The notes under the pieces are model-generated. The model searched no databases, was not told where the DNA came from, and saw only the letters and a list, made by a program, of their open reading frames with translations. The position numbers and the translations under genes are program-made. Below are positions 49,734 through 58,313 of a DNA stretch of 64,000 nt, one piece after another. The stretch comes from Sphingomonas folli (GTDB lineage: Bacteria; Pseudomonadota; Alphaproteobacteria; Sphingomonadales; Sphingomonadaceae), in NCBI RefSeq assembly GCF_019429525.1, contig NZ_JAHXZL010000008.1, positions 62,001 through 126,000 on the forward strand, given 5' to 3'. Within the stretch, counting starts at the first letter, position 1. Every line of letters begins with the position of its first letter.

Positions 49734-51053
49734 GTGCGGCTGCTCTCCTTCGCCGATTCCACCCGGCCCGCCACCTACGCGTTGATCGCCCCGGTTCTCC
49801 TGTTCATACCGCATCTTACGGTAGCGCTTCTGCTCACGTGGCGCGGTGCGCCGCCGGTAACTGACGCTGGCTTTTGGCTGCTCCCACTCCGTCGTATGGC
49901 CATGCGCCCGGACCTCCCCGACAGCGACGCCGCAGTGGCGTTTACCGTGGCGCTCATGGCGGCCGCCGCGCTGGCGCTGGCGTCGTTCCGGCGCGCCAAT
50001 TGGTCGGGTGCAGGCTATGCCGTCGCTGCGATCATCGTGTTGCCCGGCGTGCAGGTGGCAGCCGCGGCGGTGCTGGCCTTACTTCCCAAGTTCACGCGGC
50101 ACGAGGCGAACGGCCTAACGCCGGGCGTCAATACCGCTCACGTTGTGCAAGGCGTCCTTGCTGGTGTGGCGATCATCGTTGCTGCGGTGCTCGTGTCCGC
50201 GCTGGCAATGGGCAGCTATGGCTGGAGCCTGTTCGTCTCGACGCCCGTCCTGGTAGGAGTGACGACCGGCTACCTCGCCAATCGAAGCCTGCTGCTGAGT
50301 TGGGGCGCCACGGTGCGGGTTGTGCTGGCTGCAGCAGTGCTTGGAACGACGGCGCTGGTGGTGCTGGCGCTCGAGGGGCTTGTCTGCATCCTGATGGCAG
50401 CACCCCTTGGCGCTGTGGCCGCGTTGGTCGGCGGTGCTGCAGGCCGGGCGACTGCCCGCGCCGTGCACGGCGGTGGGCGGCCGCTGGCGAGCCTGGCGCT
50501 GCTACCCGCACTGTTCGCGCTGGAGGCGGCAATTCCACCCACGCTCCCGATTGCTGCTCACGCCACGGTGATCGTTGGCGCACCGCCGGCCGCGGTGTGG
50601 AAGGCGCTGACTGAAGGCGACGCGATCGCCGGCAGCCCCGGTTTGGTGGGCGCGGCGGGGCTGGCCTACCCGCTGAGAGGGCGACTGCTGGGCCAAGGTG
50701 TCGGCGCGATCCGCTTGGGCGAGTTCTCGACAGGCATGGCGCGCGAGCGGGTGACCGAATGGGTCCCCGGCCGCCGGCTTGGCTTCCCCGTATTGAGCCA
50801 GCCGCCCGCGATGGAGGAGATGAGCCCGTATCGCCGCGTGCGCTCACCGCACGTGCACGGCTATTTCAGCACCTCCGCTACCGCCTTCACGCTTTCCACT
50901 TTGCCAGGCGGGCGCACCCGGCTCAGTGTGGAGGCTTCCCACATTCTGCGCATCGAGCCCGCGCTCTATTGGGAGCCCCTCGCGCGCCTCGCCATTCGCC
51001 TCAACATGGCCCACGTGCTTGGCGACGTGCGGCGGAAGGCTGGGCAGAATTAG
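49734..51053 (+). CDS. Polytopic membrane protein with C-terminal SRPBCC-like domain
   Basis: The 439-residue product starts with GTG 49734, 3 bases after the desaturase stop. About seven membrane helices occupy residues 10-265 (YALIAPVLLFIPHLTVALLL, AAIIVLPGVQVAAAAVLAL, VVLAAAVLGTTALVVLALEGL and others). The C-terminal 165 residues read VIVGAPPAAVWKALTEGDAI, GEFSTGMARERVTEWVPGRR, RTRLSVEASHILRIEPALYW, a START/SRPBCC hydrophobic-ligand domain. Fusion of a membrane unit with an SRPBCC domain next to a desaturase suggests lipid binding or modification. Function not established. Confidence 0.7.
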   Translation: MRLLSFADSTRPATYALIAPVLLFIPHLTVALLLTWRGAPPVTDAGFWLLPLRRMAMRPDLPDSDAAVAFTVALMAAAALALASFRRANWSGAGYAVAAIIVLPGVQVAAAAVLALLPKFTRHEANGLTPGVNTAHVVQGVLAGVAIIVAAVLVSALAMGSYGWSLFVSTPVLVGVTTGYLANRSLLLSWGATVRVVLAAAVLGTTALVVLALEGLVCILMAAPLGAVAALVGGAAGRATARAVHGGGRPLASLALLPALFALEAAIPPTLPIAAHATVIVGAPPAAVWKALTEGDAIAGSPGLVGAAGLAYPLRGRLLGQGVGAIRLGEFSTGMARERVTEWVPGRRLGFPVLSQPPAMEEMSPYRRVRSPHVHGYFSTSATAFTLSTLPGGRTRLSVEASHILRIEPALYWEPLARLAIRLNMAHVLGDVRRKAGQN

Positions 51054-51154
51054 GGCGCAGCGCATCTCGCTTCGGCAATGACAGGCAGCTGACAGCGCCG
51101 CCGATCATCCAAAGGCTACCTGACCCATTGACTACTCTCCAAGAGAGAATGAGC

Positions 51155-51220
51155 TGCCAGGAACGCCCGCGACTGCGTCCTCGGCACGAGAGGGAAATGG
51201 TTGCAACCGCCCACTTGCGG
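51155..51220 (+). repeat. Partial copy of the extended dispersed repeat
   Basis: GTCCTCGGCACGAGAGGG and GCAACCGCCCACTTGCGG repeat the tail of copy F (46961-47000). The first half of the unit is not recognisable here. Confidence 0.4.
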
Positions 51221-51272
51221 CGGTTCCGCTTGATCGTCAATCTCGCTGGAACTCGCTTGCGGAGACGAGGTT

Positions 51273-51698
51273 GTGCCTGACCAAGCTACCACGAACATGT
51301 ATGTGGACCTGTCGCTTTTCACGATGAACAATTCGTTCGGCTACATCAATGGCGACATGCTCCTCCCGTCCACCCCTGCCGTCGGTGAAATCATATCTTT
51401 CACTCATCCTGAAAGTAGTGGCGAGGATGCCTTGGTTGGAAGTGTGCATGTCGAGCATATAAACCATGTAGGCGGCAAGATCGCGGTTCGACGAGCGTCA
51501 CCGCTGTGCACCGCTGCTGAGGGATCGCGAACCTTGGGTCCGGCTCGAAGGGCTCGTCGCTCAGAAGGTGTCCGGCCACATCGCGATGGGTGGCTGGTCA
51601 TCGCCATCGATCCTGCTACCGGCTGTACATGCTTAGATTACGGATCAGGCGCCACGAAGCGATGGTCGGACGCATCTTCGATCGCGTGGCTGCGATAG
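51273..51698 (+). CDS. Hypothetical protein, probably intact only in its first 80 residues
   Basis: The frame starts with GTG 51273 (GGAGACGAG upstream). The first part, NMYVDLSLFTMNNSFGYING, LPSTPAVGEIISFTHPESSG, LVGSVHVEHINHVGGKIAV, is protein-like and low in GC. After about residue 78 it becomes Arg/Ser-rich and overlaps the next gene in another frame, which suggests a truncated or frameshifted gene. Not recognised. Confidence 0.4.
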   Translation: MPDQATTNMYVDLSLFTMNNSFGYINGDMLLPSTPAVGEIISFTHPESSGEDALVGSVHVEHINHVGGKIAVRRASPLCTAAEGSRTLGPARRARRSEGVRPHRDGWLVIAIDPATGCTCLDYGSGATKRWSDASSIAWLR

Positions 51699-51826
51699 AA
51701 GCGTCGATAGCGGCTCTCGGCGACGAGGATCTGCTCGATCTCGCCGATATCTTTGCCGACAGAGGCACAAACCCGTTGCGCGAACTGACGCAGGACGAAA
51801 TGCGCCGACGTCATATCAGCTTGTGA
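51662..51826 (+). CDS. Small hypothetical protein upstream of the UPF0149 gene
   Basis: From ATG 51662 the product is 54 residues: IFDRVAAIEASIAALGDEDL, LDLADIFADRGTNPLRELTQ, DEMRRRHISL. It ends in TGATG overlapping the next ATG, so the two are translationally coupled. A longer frame exists upstream without a ribosome site. Unknown function; its acidic helical sequence suggests a small partner protein. Confidence 0.5.
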   Translation: MVGRIFDRVAAIEASIAALGDEDLLDLADIFADRGTNPLRELTQDEMRRRHISL

Positions 51827-52482
51827 TGCGGCCTCCTTCGCGTTTCCGGCGTCTGGACGGCGCGCTCGCGGACCTTCCCGTCGAGCAGCCGATGCTACTC
51901 ACCGAACTCGACGGCTTCCTGACCGGGCTGCTTGTGTCCCCGCAAGCCGCGCCGCCGAACGAGTGGATGGAGATCATATGGGGACCGGAGACTGAAGGCG
52001 TGCCTCCCTTCGAGGATCCGCTCGACGTGCAGTGGTTCGCTTCGGCGATAGCAGCGCGCATGTCAGAGATCGCCCGTGACCTTGCCCGTGGCAAGTTTCA
52101 ACCGATCCTCGACCTTGATGAGCGGGATCGAGAGCTGCTCTGGGAAGACTGGATTGGTGGCTTTGCCGAAGCTGTGGCATTGCGCCCGGATGCGTGGAGC
52201 GCGCTGGCGAACGATGACTCTTTGTCGCAGCCATGGTCGCGATTGGAGACGCTGATCAAGGTCGCCCGCAACGAGAGCGACTTGGACAGCGTGGAGGTCA
52301 ACGCACTCCAGGACCATGTCGTGAGCGACCTGACAGACGCGGTGCTCCGCCTGTACCCCATGTCCGATCGTTCCCTGGCAGCGTCGACCATTGCGCCGTC
52401 CACGATGATGGCGGCGAAGATCGGCCGGAACGATCCGTGCCCTTGTGGATCAGGCAGAAAACACAAGCGCTGCTGCGCCTGA
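51826..52482 (+). CDS. UPF0149/YecA-type protein with C-terminal SEC-C zinc motif
   Basis: The 218-residue protein (ATG 51826; a GTG three bases earlier is possible) has the YgfB/YecA helical domain (MLLTELDGFLTGLLVSPQAAPPNEWMEIIWG, LARGKFQPILDLDERDRELLWEDWIGGF) and ends in IGRNDPCPCGSGRKHKRCC, a complete SEC-C motif with the CxCx8-9CC zinc ligands as found in SecA and YecA. Such proteins are small zinc-binding adaptors, possibly linked to ribosomes or protein export. It is coupled to the 54-residue protein upstream. Confidence 0.85.
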   Translation: MRPPSRFRRLDGALADLPVEQPMLLTELDGFLTGLLVSPQAAPPNEWMEIIWGPETEGVPPFEDPLDVQWFASAIAARMSEIARDLARGKFQPILDLDERDRELLWEDWIGGFAEAVALRPDAWSALANDDSLSQPWSRLETLIKVARNESDLDSVEVNALQDHVVSDLTDAVLRLYPMSDRSLAASTIAPSTMMAAKIGRNDPCPCGSGRKHKRCCA

Positions 52483-52666
52483 GAGCGGCCGGCGATCGTG
52501 CAATCCGCACGCGTCGCCGACCGACGTGAGTACGGCGAGATCGTCATGCGGTCGACCGCACCGGCGTGGGTGCCTGTCGCTTGCCTCACCGACGAGAGAT
52601 TGTCGCAGCTCCCGGATCATGTGATTGATGAAAGCGCGTGGCGGACGCCTAGCCCCCTAGGGTCAG

Positions 52667-53023
52667 GATCACCGCCGACGGTCTGCGCTCCTACGGTGCC
52701 GCGCTGACCGAGCTCGGCACCCGCGAGAAGCAGGAGGTGGGACGCTGGGCCAACTACCGGGTGGAGAACTCGCAACTTCCGTTCAGGCGAGGAGAGCGCG
52801 CGATGCTGCGCTTCCGGCAGATGCGAACGCTACAGAAGTTCGCCTCGGCCCCTGCCAACGTCCACAACCACTTCAACCACGAACCCCACCTCGTCGAGAG
52901 GCAGACCTACGGGCAGCGCCGTTCCGCGCGTTTGCAGGTGGCAGGCGCTCGTCAGCTGACCCGACGCGAGCCGGGGGCGCGGTGCATCGTGTAGCGACGA
53001 GTTCGCATCAGACTGACGGCACC
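52667..53023 (+). mobile_element. 3' remnant of an IS6-family element
   Basis: The fragment matches the last third of the 36 kb transposase: TADGLRSYGAALTELGTREK, QEVGRWANYRVENSQLPFRR, RFRQMRTLQKFASAPANVHN, followed by the same type of right end (GCATCAGACTGACGGCACC, ending 53023). The 5' two thirds and the left inverted repeat are missing; the break is at about 52667. Sequence differences from the 36 kb copy show it is a separate, older insertion. Confidence 0.75.
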
Positions 53024-53424
53024 ATCGAACCGGCTCGACACGTCGAGCCGGGCAGCGTGAGCGGCAGCGCCGACCTGAGGACGCGCACCGCAGCGCAATT
53101 TTCATGCGCTGCAATGCCTCAACCCGACGCTAGTTTGCTTTAAACGCAACGATTGCACAGCATCCAGTCCATTGAACGGCGTTGTCAGCCGCTGCAACCT
53201 CCTCACCTTGGAGAAGCGGCCGCGAGGACATGGTCGCCGCGCGACCTACTCGAGTTGACCCGGAGGCCGGGGATCGATCCACGATCGTCCCACATACCGC
53301 GGCGACCCGAGGTTCAGCGGATAGGTGCGGGATCGCCTGTGTCGCCGTTGGTCGCGCGGTCAACGAGTGGGAGGCCTGGGCGCGATGGCGCCGTGTCCTC
53401 CCGCTGGCATCAGAAGGGGTTGGT
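53024..53424. other. Upstream region of the second TonB receptor
   Basis: About 400 bases without a convincing gene. The part around 53125-53165 is AT-rich and could hold the receptor promoter. A frame runs through 53182-53424 into the receptor but has no ribosome site and reads as random sequence. Confidence 0.4.
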
Positions 53425-55527
53425 ATGAGAAAACGTTACTTCGGGGCAAGCGCCCTGGCCGCGATAACGATCGCACTCGCCGCCGGAACGGCGCAGGCGC
53501 AGGAAGCGGGTGGAGGCGATCAGCAGCCGCTCGCCACACCGACCTCGGCGGGAGTCGACAACGACGTCGTCGTGACCGCGCGCAAGCGCAGCGAGACGGT
53601 GCAGACGATGGCCGATCCGGTCAGCGTCATCTCCGAGGCAGCGATCCAGAACGCGGACCTGCGCACGCTGCAGGACGCGGTGCGCCTGACACCGAACCTG
53701 GTGGTGCTCGATGGCTTGTACCCGGGCTATAAGACGGTGTCGTTCCGCGGCTTCACCACGCTGGGGCGAGACGGCGAGTTCCCGTTCGCGACGATCGTCG
53801 ACGGCGTGGTGCAGCCCGGCCAGATGTTCTTCCAGCAGGAACTCGTCAACGTCCAGCAGATCGAGGTGCTGCGCGGTCCGCAGGGTACGCTCTATGGCGG
53901 CGGCGCGATCGCGGGGGCGATCAACATCGTCACCAAGCAGCCCACCGACGAGTTCGAGGGCAGTGCCACGGCGGCCTGGCTGAGCGGCGACGAGAAGCGC
54001 GTCAACCTCAACCTGTCCGGCCCGCTCATCGCTGACAAATTGTACTTCCAGGCGGGTGCGACCGCGTATGACTTCGACGGTCTGATCGACAATGTCGCGA
54101 TCAACCAGAAGGCGGACTTCGCGCGCGCTCTCACCAGTCGCTCGTCGCTGGTATGGGCGGGCACGCCCGACTTCCGGGCGGCGCTGACCCTCTCGACGAC
54201 CGACAGCAAGGTGGGCGGGCTGTGGCTCGCGCCCGTCGCCGATGAGCTATTCGACGAGGTCGTCGCGCCGGTCAGCGAGAACCAGCTCGGCATCGTCCGT
54301 ACCAAGCTCCGCGCACTGTCGCTGAAGATGGACTACACGATCAGCGACTTCGCGACGCTGACGTCGATCACCGCCAACTCCTACGGCCGCGATTATACGA
54401 CCGCCGACGGCGACTTCTCCGCGGCCGATACCTATACCCAGAACGTCCGCTTCATCGACAAGGCTTGGTCACAGGAGGTGCGGTTGACCTCCGATGGCAC
54501 GGGGCCATTCAAGTGGAACGTCGGCGCCTTCTACCAGGACGAGACGCGCAACCAGGTCAGCAATTACGGCAGCGTCGGCAATCCGCCAGACTTCTTCTCG
54601 CAGAACGACGACGAGCGCGAGTATCGCACCTTCGCGCTGTTCGGCCAGGCCTCCTACGCCTTCACCGATCGGCTCGAGTTCACCGGCGGGTTCCGCTACG
54701 ACTGGGAGCGGCAGCGGCTCACCGACCAGCTCGCGAACCAGACCTTCCGCCAAACCTTCAGCGAGCCGCAGGGTAAGGCCTCGCTGTCCTACAAGGTCTC
54801 ACCCAGCCTGTTCACCTACGCGAGCTACTCGCGCGGCTATCGCAAGGGCGGGTTCAACCCGCGCAGCATCGCGGCACTGTTGAGCTACGATCCCGAGACC
54901 GCGGACAATTACGAGCTGGGGTTCAAGAGCGACTTCGCCGATCGACGTGTCACGTTCAACGGCGCGGTCTTCTATACCGATTTCAACGGCCAGCTGCTCC
55001 AGACCTCGCGCGTGCTGCCGGGTCAAGGCATCTACATCGCCATCTCGAACATCGAGAAGACCAAGGTGTTCGGCTTCGAGGCGGAGACCACGATCCGGCC
55101 GCTCGACGGCTTCAGTATCAGCGGCTCCGTCGGTTACTCGGACGTCAAGATCAAGCAGTTCCTCCCCGAGGATCGCGACGCCTTCCGCGACAATCGCACG
55201 CCGCAGATCTACGGCTTGACGTTGCAGGGCTCGTTGGATGTCGACCGGCCGCTGGGCGGCGGCTTCAGCCTGGTCGCGCACGGGGATGTCACCCATCGTG
55301 GCGATGTCTACTGGGACGTGGAGAACAGCCTGCGCACTTCGCCGCGCACCTTCCTCAACGCCAAGATCGGCATCCGCCGCGACAATTGGACGCTGTCGTT
55401 CGTCGGCCGCAACATCACGGACGAGCGCACGCCCGCCGCGGTCGGCCCGCACGCGCTCGGCACCACCAGCCTGGTCAGCTACAACGAACCCGCGCAATAT
55501 GGCGCGCAGCTGGGCGTCCAGTTCTGA
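53425..55527 (+). CDS. TonB-dependent receptor (siderophore/small-substrate type)
   Basis: From ATG 53425 (AGAAGGGG upstream) the product is 700 residues. A signal peptide ends at AGTAQAQ; a TonB-box-like NDVVVTARKRSE precedes the plug (PVSVISEAAIQNADLRTLQD, VDGVVQPGQMFFQQELVNVQ, IEVLRGPQGTLYGGGAIAGA), and the barrel includes the closing strand YGAQLGVQF with terminal Phe. The plug resembles the FecA/pesticin-like group with LRGPQGTLYG, used by sphingomonads for many small substrates besides iron. It opens the 53-64 kb catabolic cluster and probably imports its substrate. Confidence 0.9.
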   Translation: MRKRYFGASALAAITIALAAGTAQAQEAGGGDQQPLATPTSAGVDNDVVVTARKRSETVQTMADPVSVISEAAIQNADLRTLQDAVRLTPNLVVLDGLYPGYKTVSFRGFTTLGRDGEFPFATIVDGVVQPGQMFFQQELVNVQQIEVLRGPQGTLYGGGAIAGAINIVTKQPTDEFEGSATAAWLSGDEKRVNLNLSGPLIADKLYFQAGATAYDFDGLIDNVAINQKADFARALTSRSSLVWAGTPDFRAALTLSTTDSKVGGLWLAPVADELFDEVVAPVSENQLGIVRTKLRALSLKMDYTISDFATLTSITANSYGRDYTTADGDFSAADTYTQNVRFIDKAWSQEVRLTSDGTGPFKWNVGAFYQDETRNQVSNYGSVGNPPDFFSQNDDEREYRTFALFGQASYAFTDRLEFTGGFRYDWERQRLTDQLANQTFRQTFSEPQGKASLSYKVSPSLFTYASYSRGYRKGGFNPRSIAALLSYDPETADNYELGFKSDFADRRVTFNGAVFYTDFNGQLLQTSRVLPGQGIYIAISNIEKTKVFGFEAETTIRPLDGFSISGSVGYSDVKIKQFLPEDRDAFRDNRTPQIYGLTLQGSLDVDRPLGGGFSLVAHGDVTHRGDVYWDVENSLRTSPRTFLNAKIGIRRDNWTLSFVGRNITDERTPAAVGPHALGTTSLVSYNEPAQYGAQLGVQF

Positions 55528-55645
55528 GCGAGATGCGCGCCGGTGGCCGAGCTTCGCCAGATTGGCCGCCGTGCTGTCTCGCACTGCGATGGCGTGAGCG
55601 GATCGGCGACCGAGCAGCCGGTCAACTGAAGTGAGGAGAAGGGCC

Positions 55646-56557
55646 ATGCCGAACGCGATCGACCGACGTGCTGTGCTGGGCGGCGCGGCGGCGCTGGCGC
55701 TGTCTGCCCCGCTTGCCGCGCGATCGCGCCGCCGCCCGCTCGGCATCCAGCTGTACACGCTCATGGCGGCGCTGGACGCCGACTTCGACGGTACGATCGG
55801 CAAGGTCGCGGCGATGGGCTATCGCGAGGTGGAGACACTCGGCAGCTTCGGCCGCGATCCCGCCGAGGTGCGCGCGATCCTCGACAAACACGGCCTGGTG
55901 TCGCCGTCGCAGCACATCATGCCGCCCGGGCTCTACAAGGTCTTCGACGACGGGGTGGCCAAGCGGATCGACATGCCGACGTTCGAGCGCAAGTTCATCG
56001 AGGCCTTCTCGTTCGATCGCGTCGAGGGCCTGATCGAGGCGTGCGTCGCGCAGGCGCGACCGCTCGGGCAGAAGTATATCGTGTGGCAGATCAGCTGGCC
56101 GTCCCAGCTGCGCACCCGCGCGCAGATCGATCAGCTGATCAAGGCGTTGAACCGCGCCGCCGACGCGGCGCATGCGGCCGGGTTCACGCTGGCCTATCAC
56201 AATCACAGCCAGGAGTTCACGAAGGTTGGCAGCGACGTGCCCTATGATCTGATCCTCCAGGGCACCGATCCTGCCAAGCTGAAGTTCGAGATGGATCTCG
56301 CCTGGGCGGTCAACGCGCGGGTCGATCCGGTCGCCTATTTCCGGCGCTTCCCGGGCCGCTTCCGCATGGTGCACATGAAGGATATCGCGCGCGACGGCTC
56401 GGTCCGCGATCCCGGCGAGGGCATCGTGCCGTTCAAGACGATCATCCCCGCGGCCGAGGCCGCCGGGGTCGAGCATTTCTACGTCGAATATGACGTGCCG
56501 ACCGACCCGCTGGCGACGTCGGCGGCGGCGCGGCGCTATCTCGCGCCCCTGATGTGA
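55646..56557 (+). CDS. Exported sugar-phosphate isomerase/epimerase-like TIM-barrel protein
   Basis: The 303-residue product begins MPNAIDRRAVLGGAAALALS, a twin-arginine-like signal, with GAGGAGAAGG before the ATG. The AP-endonuclease-2-type TIM barrel shows RPLGIQLYTLMAALDADFDG, GYREVETLGSFG, FTLAYHNHSQEF (metal His/Glu), EMDLAWAVNARVDP and RMVHMKDIARDG. Metal ligands of xylose-isomerase-like barrels are at the expected places. Periplasmic members of this family act as isomerases or hydrolases on sugars and cyclic acids. It lies 118 bases after the TonB receptor in the same direction. Confidence 0.85.
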   Translation: MPNAIDRRAVLGGAAALALSAPLAARSRRRPLGIQLYTLMAALDADFDGTIGKVAAMGYREVETLGSFGRDPAEVRAILDKHGLVSPSQHIMPPGLYKVFDDGVAKRIDMPTFERKFIEAFSFDRVEGLIEACVAQARPLGQKYIVWQISWPSQLRTRAQIDQLIKALNRAADAAHAAGFTLAYHNHSQEFTKVGSDVPYDLILQGTDPAKLKFEMDLAWAVNARVDPVAYFRRFPGRFRMVHMKDIARDGSVRDPGEGIVPFKTIIPAAEAAGVEHFYVEYDVPTDPLATSAAARRYLAPLM

Positions 56558-56590
56558 CGTCCACGCCGGCAGCGGCGCGGCCCATCTCGT

Positions 56591-56956
56591 TCACCGCTGG
56601 CGGCTGATCACTTCGAAGGAGGCGAGCCGTCCGTCGCTGATCGTCGCAACCGCGAGACACTCCTCCGCGCCGGCACCCTCGGCGCCCTCGAAGGTGGCCG
56701 CGTAGCGGGCGAAAGCGAGCCGATCGTCGGCCAGCGTTGCCTGCACCGGAGTCTCCAGCGTCACCGCGTCGGTCTTCGCGCGGATCCGTCGGAAGTGCTC
56801 GCAGATCGCCTCGGGCCCGGTGCCGCGAACCGCACCGTCCACGATGAAGGGCGCTTCCGCGGTGAAGAAGCGCGCGAAGCCGTCCGGCGTGAAGTCGTGC
56901 TCGAGATAGGCCTGGTTCCACCAGGAAAAGAAGCGAGTAATCGGATTGTCGGTCAT
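56591..56956 (-). CDS. NTF2-like (SnoaL fold) protein
   Basis: The 121-residue protein reads PITRFFSWWNQAYLEHDFTP, EAPFIVDGAVRGTGPEAICE, HFRRIRAKTDAVTLETPVQA, VATISDGRLASFEVISRQR, an NTF2 cone typical of SnoaL/ketosteroid-isomerase relatives. Its start overlaps the NCS1 permease stop by 4 bases (ATGA), so it is translated with the transporter and probably acts on the imported compound or an intermediate. Reaction unknown. Confidence 0.75.
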   Translation of the reverse strand: MTDNPITRFFSWWNQAYLEHDFTPDGFARFFTAEAPFIVDGAVRGTGPEAICEHFRRIRAKTDAVTLETPVQATLADDRLAFARYAATFEGAEGAGAEECLAVATISDGRLASFEVISRQR

Positions 56957-58293
56957 CGCAGCTCCGTGGATGTCGAGAGAGTGGACAGCGGGCGCGCCGC
57001 GGAACGCGAGAGCCGCTTGGCGGCGAACAGAAAGGCCATGGCGGCGAGCAGCGCGTCGACGGTCGGCGCGCGGGTCAGCTCGAGCAGGCCGAGCCCCAGA
57101 TTAGCGCGCGGCAGCGTAATGAGTCCAACGACGATCCCGAACCCCCAGGCAGACAGTGGCACGAGCCGGAAAGCGGCAGGCGGCGGCGCAGCGGTCGCGT
57201 AGCGCTGTCGGTCGAGGAAGAAGTCCGCGACGTACACGCCCGACATCGGCGCGATCAGCAGCCCCATGAAGGTCAGCCAGACGATGAAATGGCCGAGGAT
57301 GTCGGCGGCGGCGAGGCACGTGCCCAGCACCCCCGCGACGGCGGCGAGCAGCCAGCGCTCCACCTTCGGGAACAGCGCCGAGAGCGACAGCGCCGAAGCG
57401 TACAGATTCTTGTCGTTGCTGGTCCAGGTGGCGAGGATGATGACGAGGAGGCCGGGCAGCGCGATCCCGGCCGCCAGCATGGTCGCGACCAGATCGGCGT
57501 TGCCGTACAGGATGCCCAGCGTGGCCGCGAGGATCAGCAGCAGCGGGAAGGCGACGCCGTAGTTGATGTACATCGCCGTCGCATTGTCGCGCGGCGTCCG
57601 TAGGAAGCGGCTGAGATCGGGGTTGATCGAGCAGCCGAACACTTCCGCGCCGACGACGATCGAGACGATCATGCCGAGCCCCAGCGGCTCGGCCAGCGCG
57701 CGCGGTGCGAACAGACCCGCGGTGCCGTGACGATCGAGCCCGATGGCGAGCGGCACCAGCGTCGCCAGCAGCAGCAGCGGCACGCTGACCACCGCCACCT
57801 TGCCCATTGCCTTGACGCCGATCACCGCGGTGGAGGCGATCAGCGCGCCGACCAGCGCGATGCCGACACGCTGGTCCAGCGTGTAGCCGAGCTGGGTGTC
57901 GAGGATCGCGGCGACGCTCTTCACCAGGATCTGCGTCTGGAGGCCGAACCAGCAGAAGGACGTGACCACCATCAGCGCGACGATCACCAGCGAGCCGCGC
58001 GTGCCGAAGGTGCGCCGTAGCACCATCGCGGTAGGCAGCCGCGCGGTCACGCCGACATAGCCGGTGGCGATGCCCCAGAAGCCGAGCAGCAGGCTGCCCA
58101 GGAGGATCCCGATGGTGACCGTGGTGAGATCGGCGCGCTGGCCGAGCTGCCCGCCGAAGGCGAAGAACGGCACCGAGATCGATACGCCGACCAGCACCAT
58201 GGTGAGAAAGGGCCAGCTGCGCATGTCCTGCTCGCCGGGCGGGCGCTCGGGATGCCGCTCGATCATGCCGGCGATGCGCTTGACGATGGCCAC
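56953..58293 (-). CDS. NCS1-family nucleobase/hydantoin permease
   Basis: The 446-residue protein has about twelve membrane helices. SWPFLTMVLVGVSISVPFFA begins helix 1; GRTFGTRGS-like RRTFGTRGSLVIV and FCWFGLQTQILV (helix 3) follow; INPDLSRFLRTPRDN is the CodB-like segment after helix 6. This is the CodB/cytosine-type branch of NCS1, symporters for purines, pyrimidines, hydantoins or allantoin. Next to hydantoinase-type genes, a hydantoin or related cyclic ureide is the likely cargo. It is transcribed with the hydrolase upstream (20-base gap) and the NTF2-like gene downstream. Confidence 0.85.
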   Translation of the reverse strand: MAIVKRIAGMIERHPERPPGEQDMRSWPFLTMVLVGVSISVPFFAFGGQLGQRADLTTVTIGILLGSLLLGFWGIATGYVGVTARLPTAMVLRRTFGTRGSLVIVALMVVTSFCWFGLQTQILVKSVAAILDTQLGYTLDQRVGIALVGALIASTAVIGVKAMGKVAVVSVPLLLLATLVPLAIGLDRHGTAGLFAPRALAEPLGLGMIVSIVVGAEVFGCSINPDLSRFLRTPRDNATAMYINYGVAFPLLLILAATLGILYGNADLVATMLAAGIALPGLLVIILATWTSNDKNLYASALSLSALFPKVERWLLAAVAGVLGTCLAAADILGHFIVWLTFMGLLIAPMSGVYVADFFLDRQRYATAAPPPAAFRLVPLSAWGFGIVVGLITLPRANLGLGLLELTRAPTVDALLAAMAFLFAAKRLSRSAARPLSTLSTSTELR

Positions 58294-58313
58294 GGTAGAA
58301 CGCCCCCTTTGTT

